Shown here: piece after piece, positions 49,986 to 58,207 of the stretch
Numbering within the stretch: the first letter of the stretch is position 1
How the letters are laid out: each line of letters starts with the position of its first letter
Assembly: GCA_965242565.1 (NCBI GenBank)
Contig: OZ251457.1
Span: 2,728,001 to 2,792,000, forward strand
Reading direction: 5' to 3'
From: CATQGW01 sp965242565
Lineage (GTDB): Bacteria > Chloroflexota > Dehalococcoidia > Bin125
DNA: 64,000 bases
The notes under the pieces: model-generated
Seen by the model: only the letters and a program-made list of their open reading frames with translations
The model's database searches: none
Told to the model about the DNA's origin: nothing
Translations under genes and position numbers: made by a program

Positions 49986-50423
49986 TCAAGTGTTGACCGA
50001 GCCGTCGAGGTTCGCGCAGAAGACTCGGTATGTCCTGGTGTAGATCCGGCTGAGCGACCATGCGCTGTGATCAGCGCGGGTGTAGACATACCGGGTTACG
50101 GTGCGGTACCGGCACATGACGTGTCCGCCAGGCCGCCACTCGCTCCCGGTGCTCTCTCGGACACTTGCCACCTCCGACCTCCAGTGTGGCGGGTAGAGAT
50201 CGCAGAGCGCCGGTCCCCCGGTGTGGATGGCCGCAAGACAGGCGGGATCAGGATGGGCTTGAGCGACATTGGGCGCACGCAGGATCGCCACGGCGCCAAC
50301 TACGAGAAGCGCCAGGAGCGACGCTGCAATGAACCAGCGCGAAGCGCTGGTTCATTGCAGCGTCGCTCACCGCGACGCTGCAATGAACCAGCGCTTCGGA
50401 TTGGACAGGGTTCGCATCTTCAT
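49986..50423 (-). pseudogene. Small exported protein gene interrupted by an inverted/direct duplication
   Basis: The gene would begin MKMRTLSNPKRWFIAAS at 50423 and continue LLALLVVGAVAIL (a signal peptide), then a ~100-residue Cys-containing mature part (DPACLAAIHTGGPALCDLYP ... VMCRYRTVTRYVY ... VFCANLDGS). Between IAAS and LLALL lies a 54-base insertion made of an inverted and a direct copy of the adjacent 25 bases. It is in frame but brings two TGA codons. Without it the protein is 127 residues. A GTG at 50289 could start a version lacking the export signal. No family recognised. Follows the gene at 50428 by 4 bases. Confidence 0.65.
50316..50394. repeat. 25-bp perfect inverted repeat plus third direct copy
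   Basis: GAGCGACGCTGCAATGAACC... (50316-50340), loop GAA, its exact reverse complement (50344-50368), then a direct copy again (50372-50394, 23 bases). Together this is the X / inverted X / X pattern left by a double template switch. It disrupts the signal peptide of the gene at 49986. Confidence 0.92.
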
Positions 50424-50427
50424 GGGG

Positions 50428-50817
50428 TCATTCCTCTCTGGAGGGTTCGATCGGGAAACAGTACAGGGCGCTCGTCGTGATTTTTCGTTCTGCCAGCCTC
50501 CATTCTGCACCGGCTGCTCGTTCGTGCCTTTCGGCTGCCTCAAACAGCATAGCACATCGCACCGGCACACTGTCTCGCCACGAGTTCCGCTCTCTCATCC
50601 AGCTTCCTCCGTCGCGCCATTCTGATTCAACCTGCTGGGCAGGGGAAGGGGAAGAGGAAGAGATCACTCCCTCAGCTTGAAGAGTGTTCGTTCGCGCCGG
50701 TTGTCGATCGGAAGGGGCACCGTCCGGCAGTGCGACGACAATCGCGGCGGCAACCAGAACGACGGCGGCGACAAGCGCCCCGATCAGCCAACGCCACTGA
50801 GAGAGAGAAAAGGTCAC
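50428..50817 (-). CDS. Small membrane-anchored protein, unknown
   Basis: 129 residues from GTG at 50817: FSLSQWRWLIGALVAAVVLV is an N-terminal membrane helix, followed by a soluble, Ser/Arg/Glu-rich domain with two Cys (VRCAMLFEAAERHER, TSALYCFP) and the end IEPSREE. An ATG at 50856 is an alternative start. Lower G+C than the surroundings. Directly upstream of the interrupted exported-protein gene (4-base gap), so these two form a unit that is lodged inside the broken CoA-transferase operon. No family recognised. Confidence 0.6.
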   Translation of the reverse strand: MTFSLSQWRWLIGALVAAVVLVAAAIVVALPDGAPSDRQPARTNTLQAEGVISSSSPSPAQQVESEWRDGGSWMRERNSWRDSVPVRCAMLFEAAERHERAAGAEWRLAERKITTSALYCFPIEPSREE

Positions 50818-50852
50818 GGCCGGCCCGCCTCGATCCGTGCGTTGCTTGGCTA

Positions 50853-50996
50853 GCATAGGAGCGTGGCGATCGCCTGCGCCAGCTGGCGCTGCTCCCACAG
50901 CTCGTCAAGCAGGTCACCCAACCCGATGTCGTTGGTGATCGCCGGCGGCCCGGCGCGCACCAGTGCGCGGATCAGGTTGGAGGCGAGCCAGCTGAG
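50853..50996 (-). pseudogene. Family I CoA-transferase subunit A, second fragment (remnant)
   Basis: Minus-strand sequence LASNLIRALVRAGPPAITND followed by IGLGDLLDELW and RQLAQAIATL matches the stretch after the GGFG of subunit A (…LIxALxxxGxxxLTxxSNNxGxxxxGLGxLLxxxQIxKMIAS…). It reads away from the subunit B end at 50997, which abuts it head-on. Third of four fragments. Confidence 0.6.
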
Positions 50997-51179
50997 ATGA
51001 AATCGCTCACCGCCGCCCGCTGTGTAGACGTGATCATCACCGATCTGGCCGTGATCGATGTCGGCGCGGACGGCCTGACGCTGCGCGAGACCGCGCCGGG
51101 CGTGAGCGCGGCCGAGGTCGCGGCTGCGACCGACGCGCCGCTCGCGGTCCCCGCCGAGGTTCCCGAAATGCGCCTGTGA
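50997..51179 (+). pseudogene. Family I CoA-transferase subunit B, C-terminal fragment (remnant)
   Basis: 60 codons: SLTAARCVDVIITDLAVIDV, LRETAPGVSAAEVAAATDAP and a stop after PEMRL. This is the C-terminal end of 3-oxoacid-type CoA-transferase subunit B (PLTGxxxVDxIVTDLAVFDV...APGVTxDEV...T). The N-terminal three quarters are absent from this strand; part of it is at 49806-49934 inverted. 34 bases before the NuoI-like gene. Confidence 0.75.
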
Positions 51180-51213
51180 GCTATCCTGTGAAGCGCAACG
51201 GGAGGTCGGCGCA

Positions 51214-51756
<543 letters not shown>

Positions 51757-51778
51757 CCCCCCCTACGCGGATGGCTTG

Positions 51779-51870
51779 TCGATCGGAATCGCCCCCCATG
51801 CAGGGGGGCTGTCGATCGGAATCGCCCCCCCATGCAGGGGGGCTGTCGCGGAGCGACTGGGGGGTCGGCC
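51779..51870. repeat. Palindromic GCCCCCC/GGGGGGC repeat, two units and tail
   Basis: Two tandem units of 33-34 bases, TCGATCGGAATCGCCCCCCA then TGCAGGGGGGCTG, the second followed by TCGCGGAGCGACTGGGGGGT. The hairpin GCCCCCC-atgca-GGGGGGC is perfect in unit one. The same unit and the same tail are at 2378-2475. Confidence 0.88.
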
Positions 51871-51915
51871 CAGCGCCGCAACCCCCCAAACCATCGCTCC
51901 CCGTCTGCCAAAGGC

Positions 51916-52815
51916 CTACAGCTGCTCGCCGGCCGCCAGACGGCGCTGCATCTCCTCGGGATCCAGCGTGAAGGGCGCGCCGCGGGCGAGCACGGCGTCA
52001 ACGCGGCCGCGAATGGTTTCGTCCCAGGCTGGGTGTGGCAGGATGTAGCAGCGCTGCTCGACGATCGCCTCGAAGACCTGCTCGGCGACATCGTTGGGGC
52101 TCATGCCCATCGAGAGCATCGCCAGCACGCCGGCCGCTTCGTCGTCGGCCAGCTCCACACGATCGCCGAACTCGGACGGCCGGTTGCGCTCGGCGCGGCC
52201 GATGTTGGTGTCGACCAGCCCCGGGCAGAGCACGGAGGCGCTGAGCTTGGCGCCCATCGTCTGGAACTGCTGGTAGATGCCCTCGGTGAGCGTCAGCACG
52301 GCGTGCTTGCTGACGCTGTAGGCGCTGCCGCCGGGCATCAGCGCAGCGAGCGAGGCAGTGTTGACGATGTGCCCCTCCTCGCCGTGCTCCAGCATGTGCG
52401 GCACGAAGACCTGGAGGCCGTAGAGCACGCCCCAGAAATTGACGCCCATCACCCATTCCCAGGTGCTGTCGGGCACCTCCCAGCTGCCGCGCGACTGCGC
52501 GTCGGCGCCGCCGATGCCGGCGTCCTCGAGGCTGGCCACGCCGGCGTTGTTGCAGAGGATGTGGATGTTGCCGAACTCCGCGATCGTGCGGTCGCGCAGC
52601 TCTTCGAGCGTCTCGCGCCGCATCGTGTTGACAGTCACGCCGAGCACGGTGCGCTCTTCCTGACGGAGCTGCTGAACCTGGGCGTCCAGCGCGTCCTGCT
52701 CAATATCGGCGAGGACCACATTCATCCCTTCGGCGGCAAACCGCCGTGCAAACGCGAGCCCCATCCCACTGGCCGCCCCGGTCACCACCGCCGTTCTGCC
52801 TGCAAATTCGCGCAT
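51916..52815 (-). CDS. Short-chain dehydrogenase/reductase (tandem copy 1)
   Basis: 299 residues, classical-type SDR with an extended C-terminus. NAD(P) motif VVTGAASGMGLAFARRFA, ADIEQDAL (the acidic residue after strand 2 favours NAD), NNAGV, the catalytic NTASLAALMPGGSAYSVSKHA (Ser-Tyr-x3-Lys). Closely related over its whole length to the next gene (53854-52955), with the same size and start MREFAG. ATG at 52813-52815 chosen by homology. Substrate unknown. Confidence 0.93.
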   Translation of the reverse strand: MREFAGRTAVVTGAASGMGLAFARRFAAEGMNVVLADIEQDALDAQVQQLRQEERTVLGVTVNTMRRETLEELRDRTIAEFGNIHILCNNAGVASLEDAGIGGADAQSRGSWEVPDSTWEWVMGVNFWGVLYGLQVFVPHMLEHGEEGHIVNTASLAALMPGGSAYSVSKHAVLTLTEGIYQQFQTMGAKLSASVLCPGLVDTNIGRAERNRPSEFGDRVELADDEAAGVLAMLSMGMSPNDVAEQVFEAIVEQRCYILPHPAWDETIRGRVDAVLARGAPFTLDPEEMQRRLAAGEQL

Positions 52816-52954
52816 TGTCCGGCCCCCTTCCGCTGCTGGAGTTTGAGCGATGGTAGTGATTCGCGCGCACCTCCGCAGCGCCGCGCGCTCCCTTTCTCCG
52901 GAGGAAGAGAGACGTTCCGCAGGGACAGAAGGGCAGGGCGCACGGAACTGGCGG

Positions 52955-53854
52955 CTAAACGTCCTCGCCCTGGGCGCGGCGGCGGAGCATGCCCTCAAAG
53001 TCGATTTCGATGGGGGTTTCGCGGGAGAGGATCTGCTCGACGCGGTTGCGCACCACATCGTCCCAGCCCTGGTGCGGGAGGATGTAGCAGCGCTCTTCGA
53101 CGATCGAGTTGAAGACCAACTCGGCGACATCGTCGGGGGCCATGCCGCCACCGAGCATCAGGGCGACGGCCTGCGCCTGTTCGTCGGAGATATCGGTCAG
53201 CTTTTCGCCGAATTCTTCGGGGCGGTTGCGCTCGGCCTCGGCGATTTTGGTGTTGACGAAGCCGGGACAGAGCACGGACGCGCCGATCTTCGAGTTGAGC
53301 AGCTTCAGCTGGCCGTGCAAGCCCTCGGTGAGCGTGAGCACGCCGTGCTTGCTCACGCTGTAGGCGCTGCCGCCGGGGATCAGACCGGCGACGGAGGCGG
53401 TGTTGACGATGTGGCCCTCCTCGCCGTGCCCGTGCATGTGGGGCATGAAGACCTGGAGGCCGTAGAGCACGCCCCAGAAGTTGACGCCCATCACCCAGTC
53501 CCAGGTGCTGTCGGGCACCTCCCAGACGGGGAGTTGGCCGTTGCCCGCGCCCAGCCCGGCGTCCTGGCGGCTGGTTACGCCGGCGTTGTTGCAGAGGATG
53601 TGGATGTTGCCGAACTCGGCGATGGTGCGGTCGCGCAGCTCTTCGAGCGTCTCGCGCCGCATCGTGTTGACGGTGACGCCGAGCACGGTGCGTTCCTCCT
53701 GCTGGAGTTGCTGGATCTGGATGTCGAGCGCGTCCTGCTCGATATCCGCCAGCACCACGTTCATGCCCTCGGCGGCGAAGCGGCGGGCAAACGCGAGCCC
53801 CATCCCACTGGCCGCCCCGGTCACCACTGCCGTTTTACCTGCAAATTCGCGCAT
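52955..53854 (-). CDS. Short-chain dehydrogenase/reductase (tandem copy 2)
   Basis: 299 residues, same as its neighbour: VVTGAASGMGLAFARRFA, LADIEQDALDIQIQQLQQ, NNAGVTSRQDAG, NTASVAGLIPGGSAYSVSKHG. The first ~115 residues are almost identical to copy 1, while the last third has diverged (MLRRRAQGEDV at the end). This fits a tandem duplication with later specialisation. NAD-dependent alcohol or keto-group chemistry is expected; substrate unknown. 139 bases upstream of copy 1 on the same strand. Confidence 0.93.
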   Translation of the reverse strand: MREFAGKTAVVTGAASGMGLAFARRFAAEGMNVVLADIEQDALDIQIQQLQQEERTVLGVTVNTMRRETLEELRDRTIAEFGNIHILCNNAGVTSRQDAGLGAGNGQLPVWEVPDSTWDWVMGVNFWGVLYGLQVFMPHMHGHGEEGHIVNTASVAGLIPGGSAYSVSKHGVLTLTEGLHGQLKLLNSKIGASVLCPGFVNTKIAEAERNRPEEFGEKLTDISDEQAQAVALMLGGGMAPDDVAELVFNSIVEERCYILPHQGWDDVVRNRVEQILSRETPIEIDFEGMLRRRAQGEDV

Positions 53855-53930
53855 TGGTCTGGTCCTCTCCCGCTACGTGGGTTTGGCTGGGTTTGGGGGG
53901 ATGATAGGAACTCTCGCCGCGGTCCGCCGC

Positions 53931-54725
53931 TCAGCGCGCGCTGAACCCCGCATCCAGGATGTTGAAGCCCGGGGGGAGCTCGTTAACGGTGATGCCGCCG
54001 TCGGCGTAGAAAGTTTGGCCGGAGACCCACTGGCTGGCGTCGCCGGCGAGGTAGAGCGCGAGGTTGGCGATGTCCTCGGGTTCGCCGAGTCGGCCCAGCG
54101 GCGTGGCGCCGATCATCGCCTCGTCGAAGCCGGGCACGTCGCGGGCGCGCTCGGTCAGCGGGGTTTTGGTGTGGCCGGGGCCGATCGCGTTGACGCGGAT
54201 GCGGTGCGGGCCGAGTTCGAGCGCGGCGACTTTGGTCAGCATGACGACGCCGGCTTTGGCGGCGCAGTAGGCGGAGAGCCCCGCCGAAGCCTGGCTGGCG
54301 TTGATGCTGGCGGTGTTGATCAGCGAGCCGCCCTCGCCCTGCGCGATCAGCTGCTTTGACTCGTGCTTGAGGCAGAGGAAGACGCCGGTGAGGCAGACAT
54401 CGATGATGCGCTGGAAGGCGGCGAGCGGGTAGTCGTGGATCGGCGCGTTGTTGGCGATGCCGGCGTTGTTGAAGGCGATGTCGAGCCGCCCGAAGCGCTC
54501 GACGCAGGCGGCGACCATCGCGGCGATGTCGTCTTCGTCGCGCACATCGGCGGTGATCGGAAAGGCGTCGCCGCCGAGCTCGCGCGCAGCCTCCGCCGCG
54601 CCGTCGGCGTCGCGGTCGACGATCGCGACGCGCGCGCCCTCCGCCGCGAACAGTTGCGCGGAGGCCAGGCCGATGCCCGATGCTCCGCCGGTCACCAGCG
54701 CGGCCTTGCCGTCCAACGCTCCCAT
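53931..54725 (-). CDS. Short-chain dehydrogenase/reductase
   Basis: 264 residues. ALVTGGASGIGLASAQLFAA, IVDRDADG (acidic residue, NAD preference), FNNAGIANNAPI, NTASINASQASAGLSAYCAAKA with Ser-Tyr-x3-Lys, and the C-terminal SQWVSGQTFYADGGITVN, the classical SDR end. A close relative of the gene at 57397 (same start MGALDGK and same motif wording). Dehydrogenase of an unknown alcohol; probably part of the catabolic block to the right. Confidence 0.94.
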   Translation of the reverse strand: MGALDGKAALVTGGASGIGLASAQLFAAEGARVAIVDRDADGAAEAARELGGDAFPITADVRDEDDIAAMVAACVERFGRLDIAFNNAGIANNAPIHDYPLAAFQRIIDVCLTGVFLCLKHESKQLIAQGEGGSLINTASINASQASAGLSAYCAAKAGVVMLTKVAALELGPHRIRVNAIGPGHTKTPLTERARDVPGFDEAMIGATPLGRLGEPEDIANLALYLAGDASQWVSGQTFYADGGITVNELPPGFNILDAGFSAR

Positions 54726-55468
54726 GATCGGCTCTCCTTAGTGTGTCTGGTACGCGAGGTTGCGCCGCTCACACTACACGCCCGCGCGGCGGCTTCGGGC
54801 GTGTTCGCACGAGTGGGGCTGCTATGGGGGTTCGGCATGTTGGTCAGGTTTGTTCGGGTTTGTTCGGGGTGTTCTGGGTAGATCGAGGGCTGTCGTCTAC
54901 CTGGTCGGGGAGGTTATGGTTGTTCGGGGTTGGTCAGGTTTGTTCGGGGTGTTCTGGGCCGGTCGAGGGCTGTCGTCTATCTGGTCGGGGAGATTGTGGT
55001 TGTTCGGGGTTGGTCAGGTTTGTTCGGGGTTGTTCGGGGTTGTTCGGGATGTTCGGGGTGAATCGATGTGGCTCGAGGTGAGCATTGGCAGGTCCCTTGT
55101 TCTGTTGTGGAAGAGCGACGGTATCACGACGTGGGCGGGATGGGGCATTGGTACGGCAGCTGTTGACGGCGCGGCGTCTCGAGGGAGCTGCGAACGGGTG
55201 TTGGTGGGCAAGCTCGGACCTTTGCGCTGCGGACGGTGTTGGGTTTGGGTCCCCAGATCAAGTCTGGGGCGATGGAGGGGCGGTTGGCGGGTGCTTGAGG
55301 CGGGATGAGGGGCGGGAAATGACGGGGGAGGTAATACAGAGCGTTGGTGTCGGTGGCAGCGAGATACCCGCGGCAAGCGCGGGTATGACGGAGGTGGGAG
55401 TGGGGATGACGGAGAGATGGGGGCAGGCTTTAGAGTGGCGGGACCGGTTGGAGCGGAGGAGCAGAACG
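54726..55468 (+). repeat. Repeat-filled intergenic region
   Basis: 743 bases with no convincing gene. It contains a TTGTTCGGGG-rich array (54838-55070), built of two ~85-base imperfect tandem units (GGTTGGTCAGGTTTGTTCGG, then GTCGAGGGCTGTCGTCTA and CTGGTCGGGGAG) and a shorter third. Then follow copy 4 of the dispersed element and a REP palindrome at 55361-55393 (GAGATACCCGCGGCAAGCGC, reverse of those at 27683 and 27841). The start of the membrane protein gene follows. Confidence 0.82.
55096..55278 (+). repeat. Dispersed intergenic element, copy 4 (forward, near full length)
   Basis: Starts CTTGTTCTGTTGTGGAA, continues GGTATCACGACGTGGGCGGG, GGCGCGGCGTCTCGAGGGAG, GGGTGTTGGTGGGCAAGCTC, GTGTTGGGTTTGGGT, and ends with the hairpin CCCCAGATCAAGTCTGGGG (55251-55269). 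Matches the reverse complement of 32550-32733 along the whole length. Confidence 0.88.
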
Positions 55469-56308
55469 GTGTCGCAGATGGAACGCTACGTCTCGGATCC
55501 GGTCGGCGCGCTGCGCGGGCTGTGGGCTGCACTGTGGGGCGACGTCGGCTGGCGCACGGTGCTGATCGCCGGCTTCCTGATCTTCTGGCTGGAAGCGGCG
55601 ATGTACTGGGCGAACCCGCCCAAATCGGACAATGCGGTGCTCTGGGCGGCGATGGAGGTCACGCTGGTCCTGATCAGCCGCGTACTGGCGGGGCGGATGG
55701 GCGGGCGCTGGTTCGCCGGCGACCTGCGCCACCCGGCCAACATGACGGTGCTGCTGTTCATCATCTACGAGCCGATGGTGGAAGTCGCCAGCGCGTTCAG
55801 CGGGGCCGACGGCTGGCTGGCGTCGCAGACGATCTACTGGCCCTACATCCTGCTCGCGTTCTTCGGCCTGACCCTGGCGCGGCTGCTGGCGCCGGTGATC
55901 AGCCGCCCGGCCAACGTGTTCGTGCTGCTGTTCGCCTTTCTGATGTTCTGGCTGGAGACGGCCGACTGGCTGGCCGGCTCCTCGGTGCCGGCCTCGGCCG
56001 GCTACGTGCGCTGGCTGGTGGCGCTGGTGGCGCTGGCGCTGATCTCACGCGGGATCGTGGGGCGCGGGTTCGGCGGCTCGGTGGTCAATCCGCTCAATCT
56101 GACCACGCTCTTCCTGGTGGTCGGCATTCTCTGGGTGGAGATCGGGATGTACATCGCGGGCGGCGGCCTGGGGTTCGCGCTCAAGCCGCTGGCCTGGCCG
56201 TGGCAACTGCTGTTCTTGGGCACGGCGGTGATCGCGCGGCTGGGCGCGCACTGGGCGTCGCCGTACCTGACGGCGCGCGTAGCATCGCCGGAACAGGATT
56301 CCGGCTGA
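55469..56308 (+). CDS. Repeat-built integral membrane protein A (unrecognised family)
   Basis: 279 residues, almost wholly hydrophobic, seven or eight helices. Made of a ~59-residue two-helix repeat: each unit has a helix ending in AR or SR, a loop with Pro-x-Asn (Pro89-Ala-Asn91, Pro147-Ala-Asn149, Pro208-Leu-Asn210), then a helix ending FWLE or LWVE (IFWLEAA at 38-44, MFWLETA at 159-165, LWVEIG at 221-226). Two units carry a GRGFGG/GRMGG loop. Start taken at GTG 55469, six bases after GGAGGAGC; ATG at 55478 is possible. It lies 13 bases upstream of its paralogue. I know no family that fits; a transporter, channel or membrane scaffold are all possible. Confidence 0.75.
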   Translation: MSQMERYVSDPVGALRGLWAALWGDVGWRTVLIAGFLIFWLEAAMYWANPPKSDNAVLWAAMEVTLVLISRVLAGRMGGRWFAGDLRHPANMTVLLFIIYEPMVEVASAFSGADGWLASQTIYWPYILLAFFGLTLARLLAPVISRPANVFVLLFAFLMFWLETADWLAGSSVPASAGYVRWLVALVALALISRGIVGRGFGGSVVNPLNLTTLFLVVGILWVEIGMYIAGGGLGFALKPLAWPWQLLFLGTAVIARLGAHWASPYLTARVASPEQDSG

Positions 56309-56321
56309 GAGGGGGCACCCA

Positions 56322-57074
56322 ATGGACTTCGCCAGGCAACTCTGGGACGACACGGGCTGGCGCACGATCCTGATCGCGCTGGTCCCCGTGTTCCTGCTCC
56401 AGACGGGGATGGAGCTGGGCGGCAATCCGGGCGGCACGGGGCTGCTCTGGACGGGGATGCTCACCACGCTGCTAATCGTCTGCCGCGCGCTGACGCTGCG
56501 CCCGCTGGGCGGGAAGCTGACGGATCCGGAGAATCTCTTCCTGCCGCTCTCGATCCTCGGGCTGATTCTGGTGCAGGTGCTCTACGCCTTCACCAGCGTG
56601 GGGCCGACGTTCCTCAACGAGCCCATCTTCTGGCCGTTCACGCTGGTCTTCTACGGCATTCTGATCGGCGCGCGGCTGGCCGCGCCCTACATGACCGATC
56701 CGCTGAATGTGTGGGTGCTGGCGCTGCTCTTCCCCTACTACTGGATGTCGATCGCGACATCGCATTTCGGGGCGAGCTTCCCGGAGCCGCCGTTCGTCTG
56801 GAGCGTGGCGCTGGTCGCGTTCGCAGTGCTGGCGCGCGGACTGGCGGGCAAGGGCTTCGGCGGACCGCTGATGAGCCCGCTGAACGTGCTGACCGGCGTC
56901 TTCATTCTGCTGATGTTCTGGGTGGAGTACGCCTTCCAGATCAGCGGGGTGGGCGCAGACCCGTTCGGCTACCAGGAGCTCTACTGGCCGTGGCTGTTGA
57001 TCGTCGCCGGGCTGGCGGTGGGCTGCCGGGTGGCTGCGCCGCGGCTGGCGGCGCTGTGCCCGCTGAACAAGTAA
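56322..57074 (+). CDS. Repeat-built integral membrane protein B (paralogue of A)
   Basis: 250 residues, same design as protein A. N-terminal DTGWRTILIA (A: DVGWRTVLIA), units with Pro69-Glu-Asn71, Pro127-Leu-Asn129 and Pro186-Leu-Asn188, the loop GKGFGG before the third, and (W/Y)WPW starts to the later units (FWPFTLVF, YWPWLLIV). The period is 58-59 residues. MFWVEYAF at 198-205 matches the FWLE positions. ATG follows GAGGGGGC. Encoded 13 bases after A, so the two probably form a heteromeric membrane complex. Unrecognised family. Confidence 0.75.
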   Translation: MDFARQLWDDTGWRTILIALVPVFLLQTGMELGGNPGGTGLLWTGMLTTLLIVCRALTLRPLGGKLTDPENLFLPLSILGLILVQVLYAFTSVGPTFLNEPIFWPFTLVFYGILIGARLAAPYMTDPLNVWVLALLFPYYWMSIATSHFGASFPEPPFVWSVALVAFAVLARGLAGKGFGGPLMSPLNVLTGVFILLMFWVEYAFQISGVGADPFGYQELYWPWLLIVAGLAVGCRVAAPRLAALCPLNK

Positions 57075-57089
57075 GGTTAGGGGCGTCGT

Positions 57090-57380
57090 ATGCCGATGAA
57101 GAATCCGCTGCACCCCGGCGACATCGTGTTGCACGAGTGCATCGAGCCGCTGGAGATCAGCGTTGCCGACGCCGCGGCGCACCTGCGAGTCGATGCGCAG
57201 GCGCTCGCCGACATCTGCGCCGGACGCTCGCAGATCAGCGCGGATATGGCGATTCGCCTTGAGCGCGCGTTCGGCAGCACGGCCGATACGTGGCTGCGGA
57301 TGCAGGCGTCGTACGACTTGGCTCGCGCCCGCGAGACCGCGGAAGCCAACGGCCTGACTGAGATTGAGCGCTTCGGCTGA
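57090..57380 (+). CDS. HigA/VapI-type antitoxin, orphan
   Basis: 96 residues. NPLHPGDIVLHECIEPLEIS, then the helix-turn-helix VADAAAHLRVDAQALADICA, and MAIRLERAFGSTADTWLRMQ followed by YDLARAR: the standard HigA (VapI) addiction-module protein. The HigB toxin that is usually encoded just upstream is absent; the gene instead follows membrane protein B by 15 bases. It may have become a stand-alone regulator or the cognate toxin gene may have been lost. Confidence 0.88.
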   Translation: MPMKNPLHPGDIVLHECIEPLEISVADAAAHLRVDAQALADICAGRSQISADMAIRLERAFGSTADTWLRMQASYDLARARETAEANGLTEIERFG

Positions 57381-57396
57381 ACAGCGGCTGTTGGGG

Positions 57397-58185
57397 CTAC
57401 TGGGGCTGCGCGCCGAAGAAGTCGAAGAGCGGCGGGTATTTGTTGATGTTCGCGCCGCCGTCGATGAAGAGGGTCTGGCCGGTCATCAGCGAGGAGCCGT
57501 CGCCGGCGAGGTAGAGCGCGAGCTCGGCGATGTCCTGCGGCTCGCCGATGCGGCCGATGGGGGCTTCGTTGACGAAGGCTTCTTCGAGGCCGGGCACATC
57601 TCGCAGGCCCTGGGTGAGCGGGGTGCGGATCAGTCCGGGGCCGATCGCGTTGACGCGGATGTTGTGGCGTCCGAGTTCGAGCGTGGCGACTTTGGTGAGC
57701 ATCGCCACGCCGGCCTTGGCCGAGCAGTAGGCGGAGAGCCCCTCGGTGGCCTGCATCGCGTTAAGGCTGGCGGTGTTGATCAGGCTGCCGCCCTCGCCCT
57801 GCGCGATCAGCTGCTTCGCCTCGTGCTTAATGCAGACGAACACGCCGGTGAGGCAGACATCGATCACGCGGCGGAAGGCGTCGACCTCGTAGTCCTGGAT
57901 CGGGGCGAAGCCGCCGATGCCGGCGTTGTTGAAGGCGATGTCGAGCCGTCCGAAGTGCTGCACGCAGGCGTCGACCATCGCGGCTGCGTCGTCCTCGCTG
58001 GTCACGTCGCCGCTGACGGCGGCGGCGTTGTCGCCGATCTGACGCGCGGCTTCGGCGACGCCGTCGGCGTTGCGGTCGGCGAGCACGACGCTCGCCCCCG
58101 CTTCGGCGAAGAGTTGCGCGGCGCGCAGGCCGATGCCCGATGCGCCGCCGGTGACCAGCGCTACCTTGCCGTCGAGAGCGCCCAT
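57397..58185 (-). CDS. Short-chain dehydrogenase/reductase
   Basis: 262 residues. Begins GALDGKVALVTGGASGIGLR; LADRNADG, FNNAGIGGFAPI, NTASLNAMQATEGLSAYCSAKA and LMTGQTLFIDGGANINKYPP. Sister of the gene at 53931. Acidic residue after strand 2 indicates NAD. 22 bases after the URO-D-like gene on the same strand, so one transcript with it and the cyclase fusion is likely. Substrate unknown. Confidence 0.94.
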   Translation of the reverse strand: MGALDGKVALVTGGASGIGLRAAQLFAEAGASVVLADRNADGVAEAARQIGDNAAAVSGDVTSEDDAAAMVDACVQHFGRLDIAFNNAGIGGFAPIQDYEVDAFRRVIDVCLTGVFVCIKHEAKQLIAQGEGGSLINTASLNAMQATEGLSAYCSAKAGVAMLTKVATLELGRHNIRVNAIGPGLIRTPLTQGLRDVPGLEEAFVNEAPIGRIGEPQDIAELALYLAGDGSSLMTGQTLFIDGGANINKYPPLFDFFGAQPQ

Positions 58186-58207
58186 TGGCTGTTCCTTTCG
58201 CTGGTGC

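Noticed and set aside
55085..55468. Upstream extension of membrane protein A
   Set aside because: That part translates the dispersed element and the REP palindrome; the ribosome-binding site lies at 55455-55462 before the GTG at 55469.
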